The translations under genes were made by a program, and so were the position numbers. Under the pieces are notes generated by a model. That model worked only from the letters and a program-made list of their open reading frames with translations, ran no database searches and was not told the DNA's origin. This document shows, piece by piece, positions 15,473 through 22,852 of a stretch of 22,891 bases of DNA. Source of the stretch: Pseudopelobacter sp964601865 (GTDB taxonomy: Bacteria; Desulfobacterota; Desulfuromonadia; Geobacterales; Pseudopelobacteraceae). The stretch spans positions 1 through 22,891 of the forward strand of contig CAZRPI010000054.1 of assembly GCA_964601865.1 (NCBI GenBank), in the 5' to 3' direction. Every line of letters starts with the position of its first letter. Positions within the stretch are counted from its first letter, which is position 1.

Positions 15473-18400
15473 ATGAAGCTCTTCACCATCATGTGGTCCA
15501 ACTATATCCCACCCCTCAAGGAGGCCTGCGTCGCCAACGGGGTTGAGCTGAGCGCCTGGTCAACCAAGCAGCTGAACCAGCATCCGGAGGCCATGGACGA
15601 TCTCAGGCGCTCCATGACCGATGCCGACTGTATCCTGCTCTACCGCACCAGCGACCCGGTCTGGGAGGAGCTGGAGAGCGACATCAGGCAGGCCGGAGAC
15701 CGTTGTCCGGTTGTGGTGGTGGGGAGCGACCCGACCCTGTGGGGCCTGTCCACCGTGGGGCTGGACGTGGCCGCCGTTGCCTACAACTTCATCCTCTACA
15801 ACGGGGCGAAGAATCTGGAGAACCTGCTCGGTTTCCTTCGCGGCAGGGTGCTGGGTGAGACGGTCCATTGGGAAGAGCCGGTACCGGTGCCGTGGGAGGG
15901 GTTGCACCATCCCCATCTGGACGGGGTATTCAGTTCCACCGGCGAATACATGGCCGCCTGCCGCTCCCTTTACGAAACGCCAAGAACCGGCTGGGTGGGA
16001 GTGCTCTATTCCCGCTCCAACTGGGTCAACAGGAACATGGACGTGGAAAAGGCGCTGATCGCGGAATTGGAGAAACTTGGGCTGGGCGTGATACCGGCCT
16101 TCTTTTACTCCGTCAAGGATTCGGGCATGGGCAACCTGAGCGGCGCGGAGTGCATCGAAAAGTATTTTCTGACAAGCGGAGTGCCGCTGGTGCAGGGGAT
16201 CGTCAAGATGACCTCGTTCTTCCTTGCCAGCCATAGCGGCGGCGTGAAGGAATCGGACGCGCCTCCGGGCGTGGAACTGCTGAAGCGCCTGAATATACCG
16301 CTCTTCTCACCGGTGAATTCCTACTACAAGAGCGAGGAGCAGTGGCTGGCGGATCCCGAGGGTCTTGGCGCCCAGGTGGGGTGGAGCATGGCCATGCCTG
16401 AATTCGAGGGGTTGATCGAGCCCCTGGTGGTGGGCGCTTCCAGCGGTACCGGCAATCCGGAGGAGGAGCGCTACCTGCCGATCCGGGAGCGGATCGGCCG
16501 CTTTGCGGTCCGGGTGGCCAACTGGCTGGCCATGGGGAGCAAACCGGTGGCCGAGCGCCGGGTCGCCTTCATCCTGCACAACAACCCCTGCGTCTCGGTG
16601 GAGGCCAGCGTGGGCGGCGGCGCCCATCTGGACACCCTGGAGAGCGTGGCCCGGATCATGGGGCGCATGCGGGAGGCGGGCTATTCCGTTACCCCGCCGG
16701 CAAGCGGCAAAGAGCTGATCGACACCATCATGGAGCGCAAGGCCATTTCCGAGTTCCGCTGGACCACCGTGGAGGAGATCGTCCACAAGGGGGGTACCCT
16801 GGACATGCTGGAAGTGGAGCGCTACCTCCCCTGGTTCAACGAACTGCCCGAACATACGCGGATACGGATGGCCGATGCCTGGGGCAACCCGCCCGGCGAG
16901 GAGAAGGACGGGGTCCCGGCAGCCATGGTCCATGACGGCAGAATCCTGATCACCGGGGTACGTTACGGCAATGCCGTGGTCTGCGCCCAGCCGAAGCGCG
17001 GCTGCGCCGGTCCCAAGTGCGACGGCCAGGTCTGCAAAATCCTGCACGACCCGGACATTCCTCCGCCCCACCAGTACGTGGCCACCTACAAGTGGCTCTC
17101 CCGCGAGTTCGGCGTGGACGCCATCATCCACGTGGGCACCCACGGCAACCTGGAGTTCCTGCCGGGTAAGGCCACCGGGCTCTCTTCGGGCTGCTTCCCG
17201 GACATCGGCATTGACACCATGCCGCACCTGTACATTTACAACGCCGACAATCCGCCCGAAGGGACCATCGCCAAGCGGCGCAGTTGGGCCACCCTGGTCA
17301 ATCACCTGCAGACCGTGATGGTGCCCGGAGAGCTGTACGGCGACCTGGACGAACTGGAACGCCTGCTGGACGACTACCGGCGTTTCAAACTGGTGGAGCC
17401 GGGCAAGGCCCACACCATCTCCCATCTTATCGCCAACAAGGTCAAGAGCCTGCAGTTGATCAAAGATGAGGTCACCCATGACAACGTGGAGGAAAAAGTT
17501 CAGGAGATCCACGATGCCCTGGCCATGCTCAAGGGAACCCGCATACCCAAGGGGATGCACATCTTCGGGCAGTTGCCCGAAGGCGAGCGTTTTTCCGAAT
17601 TCATCTACGCCATCGTGCGTTATGAAACCGGCCCGGAATCGCTGCGCGGCTTGACGGGTCAGGTTCTGCCCCGCAGGCCCGAAGAGGATGACGACGGCTA
17701 CCGGGAGCGGGTGGACGCGGCCGCCCGGCGCATCTGCAAGGCGTACCTGGAGGAGGGCGCGCCGCTGGCGGACGGGTTGGAACGGCTGGCATTACAGGAC
17801 AATAGCGGCGAATGTAGAGACGCATTACAATGCGTCTCTACGGATGGCCACGCCATAAGCCTCGTCCAATCCTTCATCGACACCGTGCGCGCCAACGTCC
17901 TGGCTTCGGACGAGATCGGCTCGCTGTTCAACGGCTTCAGGGCCGGTTACATCCCGCCCGGTCCCTCCGGACTCATGACCAGGGGACGGCCCGACATCCT
18001 CCCCACCGGGCGCAACTTCTATTCCCTGGACCCGCACAAGCTGCCATCGCCCGCGGCCTGGGAGACCGGCAAACAACTGGCGGAGAAGACCCTGGACAAA
18101 TACCTGGAGGAGGAGGGGCGCTACCCGGAAAACGTCGCCTTCCACTGGCAGTGCACCGACATCATGTGGACCGACGGCGAAGGCATGGCCCAGATGCTTC
18201 ACCTGCTGGGGGTCAGTCCCGTGTGGCAACCCAACGGCCGGGTGAAGAGTTTCACCATTGCCTCTCTGGAAGATCTGGGACGGCCGCGCATCGACATCAC
18301 CGTCCGGGTCTCGGGCATTACCCGCGACAACTTCCCCTCCACCATCGACCTGCTGGACGAGGCGGTGCAGGCGGTTTCCCTCCTGGACGAACCGGTGGAG

Positions 18401-19300
18401 ATGAACTACGCGCGCAAACACACCCTGGAACGCCTGGGGAACGAAAGCGAGCAGAACCAGGAAGCGCTGCGGGAAGCCACCTACCGCATCTTCGCCAGCC
18501 AGCCCGGAACCTACCAGGCGGGCACCCAGCTTGCCGTCTACGCCTCGGCCTGGGAGACGGAAAAGGACCTGTCGGATGTGTTCCTGTACTGGAATGGCTA
18601 CGCCTATGGCAAGGGAACTTTCGGCGCCGTTGCCCACAACAGCCTCAAGCAGAGTCTCAAAACCGTTAGCCTGACCTTCAATAAAACGGCCAGCGACGAG
18701 TACGACCTCACCGGCTGCTGCTGTTATTTCGGAACCCATGGCGGCATGATCAACGCCGCGCGGGTCATCTCGGGCAACGAGATCAGGAACTATTACGGCG
18801 ACACCCGGGAGCAGGGAGAAGTGCGGGTGCGGACGCTGGAGGAGGAGATGCGCCGGGTGGCCCGCGGCAAGATCCTCAACCCGGTCTGGATCGAGGGGAT
18901 GAAGGAACACGGCTACAAAGGGGCCGGGGAGATCAGTAAGCGGGTGGGCCGCATCTACGGCTGGCAGGCGACCGCCAAGGTGGTGGACGACGCGGTTTTC
19001 GACGACATTGCCCGCACCTTCATGATGGACGGGGAGAACCGCGAGTTTTTCGAGAAGGAGAATCCCTGGGCGCTGGAGGAAATCGGCAGAAGGCTGCTTG
19101 AGGCGGCCCAGCGCGGTCTCTGGAACCCGGCCGATGATGTGCAGGATCAGCTCAGGGATATCTACCTGGAGATCGAGGGGTGGATGGAGGAGCGCATGGG
19201 GGATGTGCGCGGCGAGTTCCAGGGCGGCAGCATCGACATCATCACCGCTGCCGACGTGGAGGGGTGGAAGTCGAAGATGGCGGCGGTGGGGATAGGTTAG
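15473..19300 (+). CDS. cobN: CobN-like large subunit of a metal chelatase
   Basis: A 1275-residue homologue of CobN/BchH/ChlH, the large tetrapyrrole-binding subunit of class I chelatases that insert Co2+ or Mg2+ with ATP from AAA+ partners. Family motifs: HVGTHGNLEFLPGKATGLS at 553 onward, then CFPDIGIDTMPHLYIYNADNPPEGTIAKRR, YPENVAFHWQCTDIMWTDGEGMAQMLHLLGV and RPRIDITVRVSGITRDNFPS. A Cys cluster C504-x6-C511-x4-C516-x4-C521 sits in the loop just before HDPDIPPPHQY; cobalamin-type CobN usually lacks these Cys. ATG 15473 has GGAGG 7 bases upstream; the open frame back to 15395 runs through a repeat and is rejected. A palindromic repeat is inserted in-frame (residues 781-790, CRDALQCVST). The BchI/BchD-like partners follow. 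No cobalamin genes are nearby, and NikR is, so the substrate metal may be Ni or Co. Cytoplasmic. Confidence 0.93.
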   Translation: MKLFTIMWSNYIPPLKEACVANGVELSAWSTKQLNQHPEAMDDLRRSMTDADCILLYRTSDPVWEELESDIRQAGDRCPVVVVGSDPTLWGLSTVGLDVAAVAYNFILYNGAKNLENLLGFLRGRVLGETVHWEEPVPVPWEGLHHPHLDGVFSSTGEYMAACRSLYETPRTGWVGVLYSRSNWVNRNMDVEKALIAELEKLGLGVIPAFFYSVKDSGMGNLSGAECIEKYFLTSGVPLVQGIVKMTSFFLASHSGGVKESDAPPGVELLKRLNIPLFSPVNSYYKSEEQWLADPEGLGAQVGWSMAMPEFEGLIEPLVVGASSGTGNPEEERYLPIRERIGRFAVRVANWLAMGSKPVAERRVAFILHNNPCVSVEASVGGGAHLDTLESVARIMGRMREAGYSVTPPASGKELIDTIMERKAISEFRWTTVEEIVHKGGTLDMLEVERYLPWFNELPEHTRIRMADAWGNPPGEEKDGVPAAMVHDGRILITGVRYGNAVVCAQPKRGCAGPKCDGQVCKILHDPDIPPPHQYVATYKWLSREFGVDAIIHVGTHGNLEFLPGKATGLSSGCFPDIGIDTMPHLYIYNADNPPEGTIAKRRSWATLVNHLQTVMVPGELYGDLDELERLLDDYRRFKLVEPGKAHTISHLIANKVKSLQLIKDEVTHDNVEEKVQEIHDALAMLKGTRIPKGMHIFGQLPEGERFSEFIYAIVRYETGPESLRGLTGQVLPRRPEEDDDGYRERVDAAARRICKAYLEEGAPLADGLERLALQDNSGECRDALQCVSTDGHAISLVQSFIDTVRANVLASDEIGSLFNGFRAGYIPPGPSGLMTRGRPDILPTGRNFYSLDPHKLPSPAAWETGKQLAEKTLDKYLEEEGRYPENVAFHWQCTDIMWTDGEGMAQMLHLLGVSPVWQPNGRVKSFTIASLEDLGRPRIDITVRVSGITRDNFPSTIDLLDEAVQAVSLLDEPVEMNYARKHTLERLGNESEQNQEALREATYRIFASQPGTYQAGTQLAVYASAWETEKDLSDVFLYWNGYAYGKGTFGAVAHNSLKQSLKTVSLTFNKTASDEYDLTGCCCYFGTHGGMINAARVISGNEIRNYYGDTREQGEVRVRTLEEEMRRVARGKILNPVWIEGMKEHGYKGAGEISKRVGRIYGWQATAKVVDDAVFDDIARTFMMDGENREFFEKENPWALEEIGRRLLEAAQRGLWNPADDVQDQLRDIYLEIEGWMEERMGDVRGEFQGGSIDIITAADVEGWKSKMAAVGIG
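17814..17841. repeat. GTAGAGACG palindromic repeat, short form, inside the CobN-like gene
   Basis: A 28-base perfect hairpin: 13-base arms GTAGAGACGCATT and AATGCGTCTCTAC with a 2-base loop. It is the collapsed single-hairpin version of the longer elements at 4957, 7321 and 19309. It stays open in the CobN-like frame, which reads CRDALQCVST through it. Confidence 0.88.
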
Positions 19301-19308
19301 TGGCAACT

Positions 19309-19386
19309 GTAGAGACGCGCTGCTGGCGCGTCTTGTGAGCCTTGCCATCGAATTCGCCATGAGACGCCCCAGCGGGGCGTCTCTAC
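19309..19386. repeat. GTAGAGACG palindromic repeat between cobN-like and bchI-like genes
   Basis: A 78-bp element starting GTAGAGACG 9 bases after the CobN-like stop and ending CGTCTCTAC 26 bases before the next start. The left hairpin is GAGACGCGCT-GCT-GGCGCGTCTT (imperfect). The right hairpin is GAGACGCCCC-AGC-GGGGCGTCTC at 19361-19383 (perfect). It forms essentially the whole intergenic spacer. Confidence 0.87.
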
Positions 19387-19412
19387 CAAAAGATTAACAA
19401 CGAGGTAAATAG

Positions 19413-20426
19413 ATGAATTTTCCGTTTACGGCCATAGTGGGCCAGGAGGAGTTGAAGACCGCCCTGATTCTGAACGTGATCGATCCCGGTGTCGGCGGGC
19501 TGCTGGTGATGGGCGAGAAGGGGACGGCCAAGAGCACGGCGGTGCGCGCCCTGGCCGAACTGCTGCCGGAGGTCAGGGTGGTGCGGGAGTGCCGCTTCCG
19601 CTGCGAACCGGAGGGGGAGTTGTGCGGGGAGTGCCGGGAGAAACAGGCCAAAGGGGCGCTCCCCGCGGGCCGCGCCAGGATGCGGGTGGTGGAGCTGCCC
19701 CTGGGAATCACCGAGGACCGCCTCATCGGTTCGCTGGACATCGAGCATGCCATCAAGCAGGGGGAGAAGCGCTTCGAGCCGGGACTTCTGGCCGACGCCA
19801 ACCGCAACTTCCTCTATGTGGACGAGGTGAACCTGCTGGAGGACCACATCATCGACCTGCTGCTGGACTCGGCCGCCATGGGGGTCAACACGGTGGAGCG
19901 GGAGGGGGTCTCCTTCAGCCACCCGGCCCGCTTCATCCTGGTGGGGAGCATGAACCCCGAGGAAGGGGATCTGCGGCCGCAGCTCCTGGACCGCTTCGGG
20001 CTCTGCGTGCAGGTGACCGGACTGCACAACCGGGAGCAACGCATGGAGATCCTGCGGCGCAGGGCGGCCTTCGACGCCGACCCTTCGAAGTTCGGCGAAC
20101 AGTGGCGGGACGCGCAGCAGGAGTTGGCCCGGCGCATCCTGGCGGCGCGCGGGCGTCTCTCCGGTGTGGTCATGGCTGACGGCGTTCTGGAGCGGATCGT
20201 GACCATTACCACCGCGCTGAAACTGGACGGCCACCGGGCGGACATCGTTATCATGAAGAGCGCCCGCGCCCTGGCCGCCTATCGCGGGCTGGACGACGTC
20301 GGTATACCGGAGATCCGCGACGCGGCCTTTCTGACCCTGCCCCACCGCCAGAAGCGGCTTCCCTTCCAGGAGATGGGCAGCGAGCGGAGCAGGCTGGAGC
20401 AGATTCTGGAGGAGAGCCTGTCGTGA
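19413..20426 (+). CDS. bchI: BchI/ChlI-like AAA+ ATPase subunit of the chelatase
   Basis: A 337-residue AAA+ protein of the Mg-chelatase I-subunit family, which forms a hexameric motor with the D subunit to drive metal insertion by the large subunit. FTAIVGQEELKTALILNVIDP is the family opening. Walker A is GEKGTAKST (34-42), the insertion LGITEDRLIGSLDIEHAI follows, then Walker B LYVDEVNLLEDHIIDLLLD, sensor VGSMNPEEGDLRPQLLDRFGL and a C-terminal helical lid. A Cys cluster (C60, C64, C71, C74; spacing C-x3-C-x6-C-x2-C) looks like a small metal site and is present in some I-subunit homologues. ATG 19413 has a GAGG about 7 bases upstream. The stop overlaps the D-subunit start by 4 bases (GTGA), so the two are translated together. 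Confidence 0.92.
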   Translation: MNFPFTAIVGQEELKTALILNVIDPGVGGLLVMGEKGTAKSTAVRALAELLPEVRVVRECRFRCEPEGELCGECREKQAKGALPAGRARMRVVELPLGITEDRLIGSLDIEHAIKQGEKRFEPGLLADANRNFLYVDEVNLLEDHIIDLLLDSAAMGVNTVEREGVSFSHPARFILVGSMNPEEGDLRPQLLDRFGLCVQVTGLHNREQRMEILRRRAAFDADPSKFGEQWRDAQQELARRILAARGRLSGVVMADGVLERIVTITTALKLDGHRADIVIMKSARALAAYRGLDDVGIPEIRDAAFLTLPHRQKRLPFQEMGSERSRLEQILEESLS

Positions 20427-22276
20427 GGTTCGATCAGTTCATCGGCCAGGACGACGCCAGACTCGGTCTGATGCTGAACGCCGTCGATTCCCGCTGCGGC
20501 GGGCTGCTGCTGGTGGGGGGGAAGGGTACGGGCAAATCCACCCTGGTTCGCCTGGGCCGGAGCATTTTTCCCGATGAAACTCCGTTCGTGGAAATGCCGC
20601 TCAACGTCACCGAGGAATCGCTGCTGGGTGGGATCGACATCGAGACGACGCTTGCGGGCGGACAACGGGTCCTGCAGCCGGGGATCATCTCGCGGGCCAA
20701 TGGCGGCGCGGTGTTCGTGGACGACATCAACCTTCTCTCCCAGGAACTGCTGGCCCTGCTGATGGAGCCCCAGTCGCGGGGCGCGGAGCTCATTGAGCGG
20801 GAAGGGATGAGTGAGCGGCGCGAGAGCAGTTTCGTTATCTTCGCCACCATGAATCCCGAGGAGGGGGACCTGTCGCCGCACCTCATGGACCGGTTCGGCC
20901 TGTGCGCCGTCATGGAGGATCTGAACGGCCGTGACGAGCGTCTGGCGGTCATGCGCCTGGCCGGCGCCGATCCGGTTTTCAGCGTCGAACCGGACCCGGA
21001 GACGGCCGGACGTATCGCCGCCGCCCGGACGCTGCTGCCGAAGGTGAACTTTTCCGGCGAGGCGCAGGAGTACCTTCACCGGGTCGCGGAGCGGAACATC
21101 AGTCCCGGCCACCGGGGGGATGTTTTCCTCTACTACGCGGCGCGGGCCTGCGCGGCGCTCCGGGGAGATACGGAGGTTAACACGGATCATATCGACCGGG
21201 TGGCCAACCTGGTCTTTGCCCATCGCCGCCTGGAACTGCGCGAGGAGGAACAGGCAGCCCCCGAGCCGGAACCTCCCCACGATCACGACCAACAGCATGA
21301 CCTGGATCAGGACGACCGGGGCGAACAGCCGCCCCCTCCCGAAAACGGACAGAACGAAACTGATGATCAGCCCTCGGGCGAGGGAGAACGGGACTCGGAC
21401 TGCTCTCCGCGTGAATCGTCCGATCGGGAAGAGATCATGCGGGTGGGCGCGCCGTTCCAGCTGCGACGCATCAGTTTCCGCAAGGACCGGATGAAACGCA
21501 AGGCCGACGGCCGCCGCACCAGGACCCGCGTCAAGGGGCGCGGCGGGCGCTATGTCAAAAGTCTGCTCGACTCACCGGACCGGGACATCGCCATTGACGC
21601 CACCTTACGGGCCTGCGCGCCGTTTCAGAAGGCGCGGGGCCGCAAGGGGAATCTGCTGATCGAACGGGACGACCTGCGTTTCCGGCAGCGGGAGCGGCGC
21701 ATGGGGCACCTGGTGCTGTTCGTGGTGGACGGCTCCGGTTCCATGGGCGCCCAGAAACGCATGGTGGAAACCAAGGGCGCCATCCAGTCACTGCTCCTGG
21801 ACTGTTACCGGAAGCGGGACCGGGTGGCCATGATCGTTTTCCGTAAGGACCGGGCCGAGCTGGTCCTGCCACCCACCTCAAGCGTCGAACTGGCCGCCAG
21901 GAAGCTGGCCGAACTGCCGGTGGGAGGCAAGACACCCCTGGCCGCCGGGCTTCTGGAGACCCACCGTCTGGTGAGGCGGACGGCAATGCGTCGGCCCGAG
22001 CAGAGGATCGTGGTGGTGCTGATCACCGACGGCAGGGGCAACCAGTCCCTTGCCGAGGAGAACCGCAGGGAGGAAGTGCCCAACCTTGCCGGTCTGCTGG
22101 CCGAAGAGGGCCGATGCGATTTCATCGTGATCGACACCGAGAACAAGGGGAATTTCCTGAAAACCGATCTGGCGCTGGACCTTGCCCGCAGGCTGGAGGC
22201 GGATTACTACACCATCGAGGCTCTGAAGGCCGAATACCTGTCGGAACTGGTTCAGGCGAAGACACAGCCTCTGTAG
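20423..22276 (+). CDS. bchD: BchD/ChlD-like AAA+ and VWA subunit of the chelatase
   Basis: A 617-residue D subunit. An N-terminal AAA+ domain (about 1-265) has an intact Walker A GGKGTGKST (32-40) and VFVDDIN (97-103), although D subunits are often ATPase-degenerate. An acidic, Pro/His-containing linker (about 273-336, with PHDHDQQHDLDQDD) follows. A C-terminal VWA domain carries a complete MIDAS: DGSGS at 436-440, T in GGKTPLAAGL, D in LITDGRGNQS. The MIDAS normally binds Mg2+ and docks onto the I/H subunits. Start is GTG 20423 with GGAGGAG upstream, overlapping the bchI-like stop. The TAG stop at 22274-22276 lies within a palindromic repeat, so the present C-terminus (AKTQPL) may have been set by repeat insertion. 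Confidence 0.92.
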   Translation: MRFDQFIGQDDARLGLMLNAVDSRCGGLLLVGGKGTGKSTLVRLGRSIFPDETPFVEMPLNVTEESLLGGIDIETTLAGGQRVLQPGIISRANGGAVFVDDINLLSQELLALLMEPQSRGAELIEREGMSERRESSFVIFATMNPEEGDLSPHLMDRFGLCAVMEDLNGRDERLAVMRLAGADPVFSVEPDPETAGRIAAARTLLPKVNFSGEAQEYLHRVAERNISPGHRGDVFLYYAARACAALRGDTEVNTDHIDRVANLVFAHRRLELREEEQAAPEPEPPHDHDQQHDLDQDDRGEQPPPPENGQNETDDQPSGEGERDSDCSPRESSDREEIMRVGAPFQLRRISFRKDRMKRKADGRRTRTRVKGRGGRYVKSLLDSPDRDIAIDATLRACAPFQKARGRKGNLLIERDDLRFRQRERRMGHLVLFVVDGSGSMGAQKRMVETKGAIQSLLLDCYRKRDRVAMIVFRKDRAELVLPPTSSVELAARKLAELPVGGKTPLAAGLLETHRLVRRTAMRRPEQRIVVVLITDGRGNQSLAEENRREEVPNLAGLLAEEGRCDFIVIDTENKGNFLKTDLALDLARRLEADYYTIEALKAEYLSELVQAKTQPL

Positions 22277-22346
22277 AGACGCGCCGCTGGCGCGTCTTGG
22301 CGGCTCCACAATAAACATACGGCTATGTTTGATGATGCGTCTCTAC
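22273..22346. repeat. GTAGAGACG palindromic repeat that supplies a stop codon
   Basis: A 74-bp element with GTAGAGACG at 22273 and CGTCTCTAC ending at 22346. The left hairpin GAGACGCGCC-GCT-GGCGCGTCTT is preserved. The right hairpin is degenerate. A middle palindrome AAACATACGGCTATGTTT is present. The TAG in its first bases terminates the BchD-like gene. Confidence 0.83.
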
Positions 22347-22371
22347 AAAAAAAATTGCACGGGAGATACCC

Positions 22372-22818
22372 ATGAGTGAACTCATACGTTTCGGCATTTC
22401 CATGGAAGAAAAGCTGCTGGACAGTTTCGACCAGCTGATCCAGCGCAAGGGATACCAGACGCGTTCCGAGGCGATCCGCGACCTGATCCGCGCCTCGCTC
22501 ATCGACGACCGTATGGAACACCCCGATTCCCCCGTCGTCGCCACCGTGACCCTGGTGTACAACCACCACGTCACGGATCTGGCGGACAAGCTTACCGACC
22601 ATCAGCATGCCAACGGCGAGCGGATCGTTTCGTCCCTGCACGTGCATCTGGACGCCCACAACTGCCTGGAGGTGCTGATCCTGAAGGGCAAGGCGGCCGA
22701 GGTCAAGCGGATTGCCGACGAGCTGATCGGGGTAAAGGGAGTCAGGCATGGCAAGCTGGTCATGACGACAACTGACGAGCATTACCATGGCAATGGCAAG
22801 GCGCGTCCCGTTCATTAG
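22372..22818 (+). CDS. nikR: NikR nickel-responsive transcriptional regulator
   Basis: A 148-residue NikR. The N-terminal ribbon-helix-helix (IRFGISMEEKLLDSFDQLIQ, then GYQTRSEAIRDLIRASL) binds DNA. The C-terminal ACT-like domain binds Ni2+ and makes the tetramer. The high-affinity nickel ligands known from E. coli NikR (H76, H87, H89, C95) align here with H79, H90, H92 and C98 (segments DHQHANG, LHVHLDAHNC). GVRHGKLVM is the conserved end. When nickel-loaded, NikR normally represses nickel uptake genes. It starts at ATG 22372, with GGGAG upstream, 25 bases after a palindromic repeat. Its place at the end of the import/chelatase cluster is the strongest hint that the whole locus handles nickel (or cobalt). 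His-rich extra C-terminal residues (DEHYHGNGKARPVH) are present. Confidence 0.95.
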   Translation: MSELIRFGISMEEKLLDSFDQLIQRKGYQTRSEAIRDLIRASLIDDRMEHPDSPVVATVTLVYNHHVTDLADKLTDHQHANGERIVSSLHVHLDAHNCLEVLILKGKAAEVKRIADELIGVKGVRHGKLVMTTTDEHYHGNGKARPVH

Positions 22819-22852
22819 TGCCGTTTATTAATCAATTCCGGAGGTTCATCCC

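Noticed and set aside
17825..19360. Long antisense frame of 511 codons opposite the CobN-like gene
   Set aside because: It is a shadow of high-GC coding sequence on the + strand, which encodes clear CobN motifs throughout; the antisense product has no recognisable domain. The same applies to long antisense frames at 2553-3836 and 16307-17560.
15473..22276. Cobaltochelatase of aerobic cobalamin synthesis, or Mg-chelatase of chlorophyll synthesis
   Set aside because: Neither cobalamin nor chlorophyll genes are near, the small subunits are BchI/BchD-like rather than CobS/CobT-like, and the locus ends in NikR. It is not excluded absolutely, but it is not the best reading.
4957..22346. CRISPR array
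   Set aside because: The repeated palindromes are few, thousands of bases apart and lie in spacers or genes; there are no regular spacers and no cas genes.
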